From NCBI GenBank assembly GCA_003427395.1, contig BFEA01000028.1:1784850-1845466 (forward strand): a DNA stretch of 60,617 bases, written 5' to 3'. Origin of the DNA: Chara braunii (lineage: Eukaryota > Streptophyta > Charophyceae > Charales > Characeae). A program made the translations under genes and the position numbers. Under the pieces are notes generated by a model, which was not told where the DNA came from, ran no database searches, and saw only the letters and a program-made list of their open reading frames with translations. Shown here piece by piece: positions 35,008 through 46,462 of this stretch; positions within the stretch are counted from its first letter, which is position 1; each line of letters begins with the position of its first letter.

Positions 35008-37990
35008 TCAGGATAGCCGAGTACTTGATCTCCGGGCGCTCACATTGAGATAGCCCCTTACAGGCCTCGAAGATCCGCCCTCTCTCTTGTCTCAAGCCCG
35101 CAACACTAATGCAAAGGAAAACACTCTACGACAGAAAGTACTCTACAATTAGTGTGCGTACCGCTAAACTCTCCTTCCCCTTTTCTTTTTATAGGTCGTA
35201 ACTCTGAGTACTAAAGGAAGAGACCTGCTCTAGTCCTTTTAGAATTTTCCTTCATATTAGCAGTTTTGATATTTCCAAAATGGAAAACAAGGCAAAACTA
35301 AATAATTCAAAAACGAAAATTCAACGGTCGAAGTACGGTCCGAAAACACTATGCGGTTGCAGAGTCACTAATCATTACGATGGAACGGCGACCTAGTCCG
35401 GTATCCCATAATGAAACACCGACGGCGCGTCTCTCACTTCAAAAATAGACCGCCGACATACTTCTACCGGGTGCCCGTGTCCCATGGTAAGGAGGAGGCC
35501 TATGACCCTCCACTCGGGGTGATAAGTCTCCTACCGATGCGGCCGCGGGTCGCCCCTCTTTTGGGGTCCTCGCGCGCGACGCCCAACCAGGCAAAGCCCA
35601 TCACAAGCGGCTCATGAGGGATCACTCCAATCTAGGCCGTCGGCAGTATTCGTAACTCATGCAAAGCGAACCGTCAACTCCCCGCGATATGACAGACCGA
35701 AAGAAAACCCATGCCTGACGCTCGCATGAAAAGAAAACCAAGTAATAATACCAATATTAACGATAATAATAATAATAATAATAATAATCGCAGAAAGGGA
35801 AAGGGTGGCGTTTTCAGAATCTCTTCATGCTGCAACCTCTCCCGAATAGCGTCCCAAGTTCGCGTACAAATTTAAAACCCGATTTTCGATTTTTTTTCCT
35901 TCCTTCTTTCTTCTTCATATTTTTCCCTTCTTTCCTTCTTTTTATTACCTCCCCTTTTCTCAGTCATTACTGTATCTACCCCTAAACTGAGCTTTTAGGG
36001 CCCAGTGCGCAGTTGAAACATACACACAGGTTACCTTTCCCCCTTCCCTGCACTTGGTTTGAATCACGACCATTAGGGCCAGACGGTCCTTTTCGACCCC
36101 AAGCAGACCCAGTTTGAACTGACAGCGACCACGACTTGGAAACAGGACCGCTGGCCTCCCCCGCGAAGTGACAGGACCCCAACAAGGAAAAGGAATCTGC
36201 ATTTGAAAATCAGCGAACTAATAGCGATAAAATAACAGTAACAATAAAATCAGGAGAAAAAAAAAAAACTCAAACGATACATCAGACAACCGTCGCTGAA
36301 TCTCTCTGAACTAAAGCAACAGTCCTGATCTACGTGCTGATCAGGTTTTCCACTTTCTTTTCTTTGCTTTTTATATTTTTGTTTCCCCCTTTTATTCTCT
36401 TTCGTTCAACTTTTTCTTCCTGACAGCAGTCGTTTCCACGCACCTAACCTATAACTTGGCTAGAGGGAATTCGGCACGCAGTATGAAAGTTGCGCCAGTC
36501 CCTTCACCTCCGCGTCCCAGGGCGAGCCCGACGGCTACCACGGCCACAGGCCGATTGTGCTCTGCTGTACAGCGGGGCGCCGAGCCTGCGTGGACCAATG
36601 GAAAGCCCTGTGGCGCACCTTTTGTTGAGGCAAGCACCGAACAGGGTTGGTCCACGTCATGGTACAGCCCGGGTACCAGGGAATTTCTAATTCCGGAACG
36701 TGCCCGTAGGCACCACATAGGTCACGACATCGAGACAAAGGGCGACATCAGGTAGGGACCTGGTACACAGAGGAGGGCCGGGACACTGCGCCCTCCGACA
36801 ACGGGCCATTACAAGAGCGTCCAAATTAATTCGATTATAAACTTTTTTACTCTATTATTTTCCACGGCCGATAGTTGGGTAAAGTAATGGTTGTTTAACA
36901 AGGGAAAGGGAAGGACTATATCTTCTCTAGTTGGGCTAGGGTTCACAAGGCAAGATGATAAATACAGTAATTGACAACATATGAATTATCTTGGTTGCAT
37001 TGGCCTAGTTTTGTCTTCTCGTACCGTAAAAAAAAAAAAATTGTGATAAAAGATGCACACCGACTATAGGGTGCAGTTCCTCCCCCTTAGTAATCCGAAC
37101 AAAACATACATACATCCTATACAACTACAACATACGCTCTACGTTGTATTCGAATACATCGTAGGCACGTGAGGGTACAACTTTCAAAACCGTTGTTTCC
37201 CCCCCCCCTCATATTTAGTTGGTTGTATTGCAAATGATTTTCACCGTAGTTTTCTTATCTGATTTCTGCCACATTTTTGAAAATCGAAATAATGAGAAAA
37301 CACTTAGGTTTTTCTTCGGATACCCGCGCACCTAACTTATGCCTGGGTACTCACCTGGGTGGCGCATAGAGCATGACTTTCGAATGTACCTGACAACCCC
37401 AACACAAAAACACAAATTCATAATAAAAAAAAAAATCTTAAAAACAAAGGTGTTGTGAATAGTTGCAATACAAGCGCCCCGATGACCAACCAGGTATAAA
37501 AATCTTCCTAGGAAAACACTTCAAAATACCCTAAAAATCGAGGCTACTAGCCGAGACGCTCGATGCTCCTTTTTTCCCCAGCAACCCGGCCGTGCAAGGA
37601 CCAAGAGAGGTCATAGCAAAAAGAAAAAAAAAGGAAAAAATCCAAAATATCATGGAAAACGTAAAAAAAACTATGTTATGTAGAAAGATAAGTTGAACAC
37701 TTTTGCCTGAACAATCCTGTCGAAACTCTTTACCACATGTAAAATAACATAAAAAACTTGTTTTTTTTTTTTTTTTTTTTTTTTTTCGGTTGGGCAAGTA
37801 GTCACTGTGCATTTTGATAGCTTAGCTAAAAATATATTTCCACGTTTGTTTTTATCTTTTTTTTTTTAAATTAAGATGTGAAATCCCACATGGGCTTCAA
37901 ACAAAAGTTGTTTGTATTGCAATTTTTACAACTTTTTGTGGGGGGTGATTTTCCAAGTTAAAAATTGCAAAACATTAACTATAACATATG
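35008..37990. other. gene-poor stretch with small repeats
   Basis: It contains an AAT microsatellite at 35764-35789, pyrimidine runs at 35890-35960, poly-A and poly-T runs (37750-37786), and a GC-rich patch at 36460-36740. That patch is open on both strands but has no recognisable domain. Around 37130-37165 there are TACGTTGTATTCGAATAC-type palindromes like those in the element at 4338. Confidence 0.4.
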
Positions 37991-38001
37991 TACGTTGTAT
38001 T

Positions 38002-38077
38002 AAAATACAACGCATATACGCTGTATTTGATAATCTATTAAAATACAATGCATATACGTTGTATTTGATAATCTATT
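38002..38077. repeat. 38-bp tandem duplication with palindromic core
   Basis: Two 38-bp units start AAAATACAACGCATATACG. Each contains an imperfect palindrome AATACAACGCATATACGCTG followed by TATT, resembling the palindromes of family C. Confidence 0.85.
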
Positions 38078-40075
38078 CTGTTAAAAACAAAAAAAAACAG
38101 CGATTTGAAAAACCTTATCTTTTTAGGTAAATTCAATAGAAAGTACGCACATTTTCTTAGGGTTCAAGTTGGGATAATAGTATTCCCCAAAATATAAGGG
38201 GTTGTGATTGTGTTATAAATTTACAAACAACTCTAAAAACTTGAAGCAAATTTATTTTAGGACCATGTACACTATGGCTATGACAATCACTAGTGCATTA
38301 CAAATGGAGTTTCTGAAACCTCATTCTTTGGTTGTGTATCTAATGTGTTAGGTTTTTAAATAAGAGTGGTTCTTGCTTTGGCCAATGTTACTTCTCTCCG
38401 CTTGACATTTGTACAGGTAAAGCGCTTTTGGTAGTATTAAGTATCCTTGTCAATTATTGTGCGAGTAAACAAGTTACTAGTTTCTAATTTGTGTTGGTTA
38501 GAAAAATGTTTGAAATACGAGACCACATTATATCTTCACCTACACTTTGCATTATCAAAATATTCTTTTCATAATTTTTTTGCTTTTCATTCTTTTCGAT
38601 CTTGAAGTGAATCGTCCATGCTTGAGCTTGCTCACCATAACCGGCTTGTCTGAGTTATTGTCCAGCTGCAGCTGATTAAACATTTCCACATTCAAAGCAT
38701 AAAATGAACGACATTGTGCCACTGCTAAAACACAAAGAGTATTTATTTAAATACTGCTCTGTCTATTGCATGTTCGACTTTTATTTTCCCCTCATTTTTT
38801 TTCTCAATTGTGCTACACTTCAAGTTTATAAAACCAATAGACAATGGGCTAATAATTTTATTCCTAAGTCAACCAATATCCCCAAGAATCTGTTACAACA
38901 GCCAACACAATCTGAAATATAGGAGAGAAATATTAAATTCTTAGTAGTCCGAGCCTCTAATTGATATTTGCATAGAAGTTACTGCCCAACCATGTTCCTA
39001 TGATTAAAAGAGCAAACAACTAATTGGAAGTATTCTGCAACTGATAGTCCACCTAATAATATTTCTAAGATGAGGAAAAAGTCAATCCTGATGTCAGATA
39101 GTCGTAATTCTCCCCTCTACCTCACGCAGGCGTAGGCTGTTTTCATAGGTCGAACGAACCTGTATGTGTCGCAAATATGCAACTCAACTACGACACAGAT
39201 TAATATTGCAATATCCGGGTTGTTAACGGGTCGGTCATTTTAGTGGAAAATCTCCTTCCTATTATCGGATTCAAGGTGATATTGAAATCCCCTGCTAGAA
39301 GCAATTGGCTGACATATAGGATAGATTATTACATGTGAGGAAATTTCACTCTTTCTCCTTCGTCATCCAGGTTGTGGATACAAACAACGCATACTATTTT
39401 TACCACATTGAGGCTTTTAAAAAACTTTGTCTCCCTCGTTGACAGTTCTACTTTATATTCGAGTTCATCTTAAACCAGCGATACTTCCTAAAGTTGTGGG
39501 TGGTTTTCAAAAAATCCCAAATTCATCTGACTAAAAACGTTTCTCCTTTACTTTTATTTTTTGCATCTGATAACTAGGCCATTGTGGTTTAAGTTTGGGG
39601 AGCTCATATCGCCACCCTTTCCGAAGCTCTGGCTTTTTCCAGTGCGTAGACTAGCTCGCTCGAGTATATTATTCTTCTTCTACCCTTATGTACTGGTGAC
39701 AGTGTTGCATGTGTTTCCTGAACACATATGAAATCCTACCCCCTTCTGGGAACTTCGTATCTGAAATCAGATCCCATGTTCCCTCCTTCTTCTACTCGTT
39801 TGGTGTTAGAAACACATTCACATTTACTGACCGGATGTCCAGGTAAACTTGTGCTGAAGTTTTCCTCCCAAGTTGAGGTATGCTGGTAGGAGAAATAATC
39901 GTGAAGGGAAAGATCATATGAGTGTACGAGGCAGGGGTCGGGTAAAGGATAACAATTAAAATGAGGCTTCGGCTGTGACTGAGAGCATTCCCTTGCTTGA
40001 TCTCCAAGTCGGCCATTCCATCACCCATTACTGTTTCCTTGTTATTTAACTTCGTTATTCTTTATATAATCTCAT
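38078..40075. other. gene-free AT-rich stretch
   Basis: No feature can be supported in these 2 kb. Frames are short and lack family motifs. Confidence 0.4.
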
Positions 40076-40200
40076 AAAGAAACCACTTCTCAAGTCAATT
40101 TGTTGACATAAAGCTCCTTATCCTATGGTCATTCGATGCTTTCAGGCAGAAATCACTTCTCAGATCCATTTGTTGACAAGAGGTTCATCATCCTATGAGT
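40076..40200. repeat. direct repeat, about 67-bp spacing
   Basis: CACTTCTCA..TCAATTTGTTGACA and CACTTCTCAGATCCATTTGT are followed by 'AGCTCCTTATCCTATG' and 'GGTTCATCATCCTATG'. Confidence 0.75.
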
Positions 40201-40722
40201 TGGATTCATCAAAGAATGACTCCCCCAACATAGCTTGCATGAATATGCAAACCTGGGAGCTCATCCATGTGCCATTCTATCTCAATGTTGATGTGGATAG
40301 TTCTAATAATTCCTCATGTAAGACCAGATCAGTGTTCACACCAGCTCATTGATTAATCGGGAACACGGATTCATAATAATACCATAATGATAATAAAAAA
40401 TGCCTGAAATGACAACCTGCCCAGACTTGACAGATGAAGTGGTTAGGCATAAAAGCGTGTTTTTTTTTCCTATATATATATCTATACTCTTTATAAAGGG
40501 ATACCCGGGTCTCGCATGGTGCCCCTTATGACCCACGTCTCACTGTTTGGAGGGGTCGGGTGCTGGGAAAAAGGCGGGGACAAGGGGTACATCCAACGAA
40601 ATGCAGTCTTCTTCTTCTTCTTCTTTTTTTATTTTTTTTAATTTTTTAACGTGCCACTACGTGTGCCAATAGTCTAATACAAGTATGTAGTAGTACGGCG
40701 AATCTACATAGTAGTACTAGGA

Positions 40723-40746
40723 GCGTGTTTGTTTCATCAGCCTCGA
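40723..40746. repeat. GAGCGTGTTTGTTTCATCAG block shared with 48323
   Basis: AGCGTGTTTGTTTCATCAGC followed by CTC occurs here and at 48324-48346. The sequence resembles the ends of plant hAT- or Harbinger-like elements, but no complementary right end was found for either copy. Confidence 0.45.
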
Positions 40747-40884
40747 CCACCTGCCTTTCGCCAGTTGTTTTTTGTCGTTTTTAAATCGATCAGATCGTCT
40801 TCTGGTTGCTCTCGCATGGTGGTCCTTTTTTTTTTGAAGGGGGGGGTCCTGTGGTGCCTGTTCTGATCACGCAGTGCTCTATTT

Positions 40885-41850
40885 CCCTTTGTTTCGATTC
40901 CAAAAACACGGCGCTGCATCTTCCCATATTCTAGAGGGTGATCTGTTCTCATTAGCATTTCGTGAGTAGCGGGCCCGGGTCGCACTCCATGACTCTCCAC
41001 AATATTGCAGTTTATCTTTCCATATTCTACCGGAGGATTCTTTCTCAATTTGGACATTTCGTGAGTATCGGGACATGGGCCTCCCTCCACCCTTCTCCAC
41101 ATGTCCAAAGGCAAAAAATACGCCAGTGTATCTTTCTTTTGTTTTTTCCTTTCCTTTATGAAAAAAGTCCAGTCTGTTATAGAGGCGGGCTACTAATCAT
41201 ATGACAGGCCCATCAGCACCTGACTATTTTTTATCATCCCCATGTATTGCCTAACCGGTCGCCTATGAGACACCCTCCCGCCCTCATTCGTCATCACAAT
41301 CCCCGGCGCATCCCTACTCCCAGCGTCCTACCTGAGTATACTGAGGATCATCACCCATTATAGTGATCTTTGACCGGGTAGCAGTTATAGCCTTCAGGGC
41401 TAAGCAGGTTTGCACCTCCCTCCCCAGCCCTCATTGGACCGTGTACCTTTCCGTATTCTGGAGGAGAATTCATTCTCTTTCTTTTGTGCATGCGGGGATT
41501 AGTGGAGCAAGGCTCTGTTCGCCGCACATGTCGAGCAGAGTTTTTTTTTGCTTTTTTTTTCTTTTCATTTTGAAGTTCATTTCTGATTTGGATATCTGGT
41601 GCATAATGAGGTGCGGGTCTTGCCCCACGACTTTCCACATGCACAATCCGCATGCACAACAGACAAAATACCGGGACCAAGTCCCACATACCCGAATTCT
41701 GGATTTCTGACCGTTGATTCTGAAAATCAACGACCAGAAATGAAGAATTCATCCAAGTGGGATTTGCCCCCCGGTTGGTAAGTATCGGGGCCGAAGCCTC
41801 AGTCCCAACTCTCCAAATGCACAACTTGAATAGATGCCACACCTCCTAAG
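40885..41850 (-). repeat. coding-like tandem repeat, unit 99 bp (33 residues), decaying
   Basis: On the minus strand 41100-40885 reads as two in-frame 33-residue units, each with THEM, then a basic stretch, then P(V/L)EYGK, then a variable part. The third unit at about 41490-41430 carries SPPEYGKVHG, and frame-shifted remains with MWKVVG and DPHLIMH lie up to 41850. Conservation of EYGK and THEM across units whose DNA has diverged suggests past selection on protein, or simply a shared ancestor. No gene start or end is recognisable. Confidence 0.6.
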
Positions 41851-42095
41851 GCTATATCATTTTTCACGCCCTGCCTACCGCTGCTCCTAAGACTATACAG
41901 GGAATCTGAAATTTATGATTCTTTTTTTTTTTTTTTTTTTTTTTTTTTTCTTTTGCACCCACCCCACGTGACATGGCCTGTCTTCGTTGTTTCATCTCCT
42001 CCCCGCATCTCGGCCGAGGCGAAGTCCTACTTGTTTTCTTTACAAAAAGGAAGGTTGGTGTCATAGTTGAGAAAACAGCAGAGAAGCTAAAATGA

Positions 42096-42231
42096 GAGAG
42101 TACGCACGCTACACTCTTTCAATCGCAGAATGCAAAATCGGCACTCAGATCGAGTTCTCCTTTCATCAGGACTTGATCTGGGAGCTACTCTTGCAGTTCT
42201 GCAATTATAACGGCCTACTATGGGTATGCCC
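42096..42231. mobile_element. Harbinger/Tourist-like MITE (family B, copy 1)
   Basis: The right end reads GGCCTACTATGGGTATGCCC and is followed by TGA. The left end GAGAGTACGCACGCTACAC is an imperfect complement preceded by TGA. A 3-bp TNA duplication and G-rich inverted ends starting GGGCATAC fit the PIF/Harbinger group. The element is 136 bp and non-coding. Confidence 0.6.
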
Positions 42232-42236
42232 TGATG

Positions 42237-42800
42237 CCTTTCGGGCCTGAGTGATTCCTGTGTAGGGCCACCGAAAACCCCTTTGTACTTGTTCTCACTG
42301 ATAAATATCTGTAGCTGTCCCTGAGTTCCAGGTCTGGAGAGAGAAACCCTCCACCCGTCGATAGTGAAACCCATGTAGCTTTGCTGGCTTCTGCCTCATG
42401 AAGTTTCATAACCAGCCAATCTTCCTTTCCCGTTTCTTAGGCATATCCGCAATGCTGAGTTTGGGAATTTCTCCTCAATGGTAATACCGGCACCCGTCGT
42501 ACTGGTGAGTATGCCTGTGCAGCATCGTTTCAGAAGACGGTCACATCAAGTGTCAGAGTTTTCATCAAGTGTCGGAGTTTGCCTCTTGTCACAGGCTTTT
42601 GGACTTGAGGGTCCTTCAGAAGGGGCGTTGGATGCTGGTGTCCAACCATCAACCGACGCAGTTTGTGCCCCATGTCCCGCGGATACAGTGCGTTTTTATC
42701 CCTGTTGCTGCATTCCTCTTGGGGGTCATCCAGTAGGCCCTCATCTGCCATGTCCTCCTCTCCTCCACCTTCAAATTAGACTCCTAGTCATCTGACTTTT
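42237..42800 (-). pseudogene. possible broken coding segments, family unknown
   Basis: Two minus-strand frames look protein-like but are interrupted. One (42751-42530) includes DEGLLDDPQEECSNRDKNAL and LRRLMVGHQHPTPLLKD. The other (42374 downwards) includes FTIDGWRVSLSRPGTQGQLQ, then ISENKYKGVFGG. A +1 alternative frame overlaps the second, and stops separate the two. They could be pieces of a transposon gene cut by the MITE at 42096. I cannot name a family. Confidence 0.25.
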
Positions 42801-42946
42801 GAGATTCTTCTGATGACTGTGTCCTACCTTCTTGTCACCAAATCTGAAACGCAGTTGATTACCTGAGTGGACAGAGCAGCTATCTCAGTGTGGTTATCCT
42901 GAAAAGTTCTGAAAGATTCGACAGGTAATTGAAATGGACAGGCTTA

Positions 42947-43121
42947 AGCCACCAGCACTTTGCCCGTACATCGGCCGCAGGGCCCTCCGCGACTCTCGAA
43001 GGCCGGCGGCGCGCTCTGGGCCGTTGATGCGATTTATCATCTGCCCAGAGGCCGCGAAAGTTGCGGGGCATTAACGACAACGCCCCGCGGCCGATGTAGG
43101 GGCCGAGTACTGATGGTGGTT
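42947..43121. mobile_element. TA-flanked TIR element (family A, copy 1)
   Basis: The left end AGCCACCAGCACTTTGCCCG, then TACATCGGCCGC, mirrors the right end GCGGCCGATGTAGGGGCCG, then AGTACTGATGGTGGTT. The inverted ends are about 36 bp. TA dinucleotides flank both ends (42945-42946 and 43122-43123), as in Tc1/mariner-type insertions. The element is 175 bp, GC-rich and non-coding. The right-hand TA is shared with the next element. Confidence 0.8.
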
Positions 43122-43123
43122 TA

Positions 43124-43327
43124 AACCACCGGTACGCTTCCTAGCCAAAGAACAAAATATCCGGCAAGCATGCAGCAAAAACTTTCAGGGCTTCGCCTCT
43201 GGCGCTTGCGCTGTGCGCCAACATGGACGTATTTGGCTGGCGCCGCCAGTCATTTTGCCACTTACCTGAACTTCCGTGTTAACCGCCATGGTATTTTTTT
43301 TTCAAGCGGGGAAAGGTACTGGTGGTT
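43124..43327. mobile_element. TA-flanked TIR element (family A, copy 2)
   Basis: It begins AACCACCGGTACGCTTCC immediately after the TA that ends copy 1 and finishes GGGGAAAGGTACTGGTGGTT. Length is 204 bp. The following dinucleotide is TG, probably a mutated TA, and is shared with copy 3. There is no coding capacity. Confidence 0.78.
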
Positions 43328-43329
43328 TG

Positions 43330-43490
43330 AACCACCATTACTTCCAAAAACCACTTTTGCCCGGCGCAGCGGACGCCCTGCATTTTTGGATGGCACTCCC
43401 AGGCATTTTGCTCTGGCCACCGACACGTGAAGGTTGCAGCATCATGCAAAGCGTGTTGGAGAAAAATGGCCAGGCTACATACTGATCGTT
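43330..43490. mobile_element. TA-flanked TIR element (family A, copy 3, degraded right end)
   Basis: The left end is AACCACCATTACTTCC. The right end AAAATGGCCAGGCTACATAC then TGATCGTT aligns with the right end of copy 4 (AAAATGGCTGGAAAACGTAC then TGGTGGTT). It is about 161 bp and sits directly after copy 2. Confidence 0.6.
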
Positions 43491-43885
43491 TGAGGCGATG
43501 TGACATCGGTAGCTTGGGCCAGTGCAATGTACAGTAAAAGATTTGAGGAGATGTGACAGAAACATTTCCTCGACCGGTGCTGGGACAGACAGCAAGGCCC
43601 CTTCCCCGAGGTCCGCATTGCTGCGGCTTGTTGTCCAAGTGCCATGTTGCGTGTCGACCTTTCCCTTGCCATGACGTTTGCCTTGTTGTACTTGCCTTGC
43701 CGCCGATTGGCTTGGTTGTTGTTTTATGTTCTTCTCTTTGTTTCATGAGCTCTTCCACTTGAACCTGCGGCGTTTATCTTCCTTCGAGCAGGAGTGTGAC
43801 GGCTAGGGCTGTTTAGTTTGAATCATGCTGCTGTTGGAGGACTGATGCAGGCTTCACTATGACCTTCACAATGCGTGTGCCTTTA

Positions 43886-44112
43886 AACCACCAGTACATT
43901 TCCCAACCGCTTTTTTAGAGACACGGTGTGCATGCTGCCGCATCGAGCGGCAAGTATCAGGGGCTGTTTCATGGCACACCCATCCAGGCAACACTGGTCG
44001 TATGCGAGGCTCTTTTAGCCTGGATGGACGTCCGGCGAAACGGCATCCCAACCGATGTGGCAGCATGCATTCTGTGCCTCCGAAAAAATGGCTGGAAAAC
44101 GTACTGGTGGTT
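43886..44112. mobile_element. TA-flanked TIR element (family A, copy 4) with about 70-bp inverted ends
   Basis: The left end AACCACCAGTACATTTCCCA and the right end's complement AACCACCAGTACGTTTTCCA stay alignable for about 70 bases, including GCATGCTGCC in both arms. TA flanks at 43884-43885 and 44113-44114 form the target duplication. The element is 227 bp with no protein. Confidence 0.85.
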
Positions 44113-44238
44113 TATTTGTGCTGATGATTGCTTTGCCTACCTGTAACCAGTCTGCCAAGTCAGGATCTTTCTGTTGGTCGATGGTGTCTCTAGCATCCCC
44201 TAGTGCTGGTGTCTGCAACCGCTGGCTGTCAAACTCCG

Positions 44239-44308
44239 ATCACGTGGTGGCTAAGGGTTGATTGTCCTAAGTGGTCGGGACTGAGGAGGCCTGACAGAGT
44301 GCAAGAAA

Positions 44309-44352
<44 letters not shown>

Positions 44353-44571
44353 GTGACTTGACAACAAGATGGTGACAGGGTGAGGTCTTGTGAGCAGAAA
44401 AAGAAGAAATAGATCACGTGGTGGCTAAGGGTTGATTGTCCTAAGTGGTCGGGACTGAGGAGGCCTGACAGAGTGCAAAGGGGGGCTGAGGGGGGCGGGA
44501 GGGGGGGCAGGTGACTTGACAACAAGATGGTGGCAGGGTGAGGTCTTGTGAGCAGAAAAAAAAAGAAAAAG
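44239..44571. repeat. 173-bp tandem duplication with a G41 run
   Basis: Both copies carry GATCACGTGGTGGCTAAGGG, GTCGGGACTGAGGAGGCCTG, GGTGACTTGACAACAAGATG and GGTGAGGTCTTGTGAGCAG. Copy 1 has an uninterrupted run of 41 G at 44309-44349. Copy 2 has an interrupted G-rich stretch in the same place (about 44479-44508). The long G tract could form quadruplexes or could be an assembly error. Confidence 0.92.
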
Positions 44572-44573
44572 AT

Positions 44574-44780
44574 TCCTTTCCCGATTTTCTCCCAATACAA
44601 TGACGGCATCGTTTTGTACGGGAAAGTAGCATTAGGGGAGAGGAGTTTCATCACAACCCAATCTGTCAGTTCTTCCGGCAGGTCTATCACTTTCCTGTCA
44701 GAGATCTTCAACAGCTGCTCCGCACTGCACTGCTTCGGGACGGTCACTGCACTGCCCCATGGGTTCTCGTCTTTGCTTTA
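44574..44780 (-). CDS. unrecognised coding-like frame fragment
   Basis: On the minus strand, NPWGSAVTVPKQCSAEQLLK followed by ISDRKVIDLPEELTDWVVMK and SPNATFPYKTMPSLYWEKIG reads without interruption for about 66 codons, with ordinary protein composition. It then runs into the low-complexity duplication at 44571. No splice sites are clear and no family was recognised. It could be an exon or a piece of transposon gene. Confidence 0.3.
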
Positions 44781-44920
44781 TTTATTTTTTTTTTTTTTTA
44801 ACACGTCTGTCAGATACCTGCTAGCTATAATCTATATCTATATCTATACATAGATATAGTTTCATTTCTATTTACAAGAGAATTATTGCTACTTTTGTGA
44901 TGCTATTTATTCTTGTATTT

Positions 44921-44921
<1 letters not shown>

Positions 44922-44953
<32 letters not shown>

Positions 44954-44972
44954 AAAATAAAAAATAATAATA

Positions 44973-45014
<42 letters not shown>

Positions 45015-45015
45015 G
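44922..45015. repeat. AAT/ATT microsatellite arranged as an inverted repeat
   Basis: (AAT)n followed by (ATT)n gives a nearly self-complementary 90-base A/T tract that could extrude as a cruciform. Confidence 0.9.
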
Positions 45016-45339
45016 ATTATTATTCATTTCATTGATCAATTTTAAAACACAACTATGCCCAAGTGTCGAAGAGCATCCGAAAAAACTGCACTACATGTTC
45101 TAACTTCTAAAGATATTTGTGCAGGGGCCTTGACACCGCCTTGTGGTATTTATATAATTTCTGTTTTGTACCGGCTGTTCACACGTCAACCGACAGCGTA
45201 TGAGGTAGGCCAGCAAATGCTCACAGACACCGTACTGAAGCTGGCTTTTGCTGACAACATATTTGCACTGATTGAGATGCGTTTTTCTTTTTCTTCTTTT
45301 CCCACCCTCTATTTCCCCCTTTTTCGGAAAAGGCATACG

Positions 45340-45425
45340 CCCTAGCATTATTGTGCCCAACAGGACTTGAATACCTGACCTGCTTCTCAACAGTTTGGAA
45401 CCATTTAGTCGCCCGGCAGACAGTG
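45340..45425 (-). mobile_element. tRNA-derived SINE-like sequence, minus strand
   Basis: The minus strand reads an A-box-like GCGACTAAATGGTTCC and, at tRNA-like distance, a B-box-like GGTATTCAAGTCCTG. The anticodon-arm region is recognisable but the acceptor stem is not. Confidence 0.45.
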
Positions 45426-45429
45426 GGAA

Positions 45430-46415
45430 GGAAATGCATATCAGTTTGTCCTCTGTGTTCTCCTCATTTCAATGCCTTGTCATCACGACTGCATTGAGCA
45501 ACGATAGAAAGCCAGTAGTTTACATTCATGTGTGACAGAGCGTACTGTATTCGGTGAGGCATAGGATCATTTTTCCCCTGCTATGTTTGGTGGAACATGG
45601 TGTCTCTTTTTTGCTGCTTGCCACCAATAGACAAGGTATTATGTGCAGTGGAAAATGGTCGCTTTTATGGGGGAAAAAGAAGAATCTCCTTTGCTCTAGC
45701 TCAGGGACGGGGCTAGCAGTTTAAAAGGGGTAGTCAGTTCATAGCCGGCTTCCAGTCAAGATGCTCAGATTGGATATAACCTCATTAATCCTCCAGGGTA
45801 CAGGGCAGAGACCCATATAAAAGGCACTACGGAGTCTGACGGGCAGTTAATCCCCTCGTGTGACAGGGCAGTCAATGCTGCTATGCACTTGCATGCCTAC
45901 AAAAGCTCCCCTCTTCCATGTAAAATGGGACACCGGACCCAATTTCCAGCACAAGCAGCTGCCCACCAATAGATTGGACCTGTCAACACAGGACGTATAC
46001 TGTTGGGGCTTGCTCTTACCGCCACCAACAGTTGGCCTCGAGAAGACGTTACAAAAAAAAAAAAAAAAAAAAAAGAAAAGGAAAAAACATTTCCGGAGCC
46101 ACTTGGAGGGGAGAGACTGGTTTATGGAGGGGATCACAGTGAATATTCCATCCGCTATTCTCCAATTCGCAGACGCAAACTGTATTTGAACTGACAGCAG
46201 CAGCCACCTGGAACGGGAAGGTTGATGTGTTTTGATGGGCTGTGATAACAGATGAATATTCCATCCACTATGCATGGCACCCTGAAAAAAGTCAGGCTCT
46301 GACCCAGCAGGTGTTACTCGTTCTTTTTTTTTTTTTTTTTAAGAAATGAGAGTAGAGGCATATGTAAAAAAAAAAAAAAAAGGAGAAAGTTGCACATATA
46401 TATCTGGGAAGATTT
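45430..46415. other. gene-free stretch with homopolymers
   Basis: Nothing supportable beyond A runs at 46050-46071 and 46367-46381 and a T run at 46324-46340. A short direct repeat, GAATATTCCATCC with GCTATTC or ACTATGC, occurs at 46141 and 46254. Confidence 0.4.
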
Positions 46416-46418
46416 TTA

Positions 46419-46462
46419 TGCCCGGCCGGGCACCCGGGCGCGACACCCGGGGTACCCGGCCT
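46419..46462. repeat. GC-rich CCCGG block (copy 1 of 3)
   Basis: GCCCGGCCGGGCACCCGGGC and a following CCCGGGGTACCCGGCC stand out from A/T-rich flanks. Similar blocks lie at 49182-49240 and, inverted, at 50983-51040. Confidence 0.65.

Noticed and set aside
36467-36480. GAATTCGGCACG, resembling a cDNA-library EcoRI adapter.
   Set aside because: The adapter continues GAGG whereas the window reads CAG, and no vector or cDNA context follows. It is probably chance.
36456-36755. Overlapping GC-rich frames of 89-99 codons on both strands.
   Set aside because: Both strands are open because of base composition. Neither frame shows conserved motifs or splice signals.
43560-43760. Minus-strand frame with EELMKQREEHKTTTKPIGG, reminiscent of a retrotransposon gag linker.
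   Set aside because: It has no zinc knuckle or conserved domain and is followed by ordinary sequence. Composition alone is not enough.
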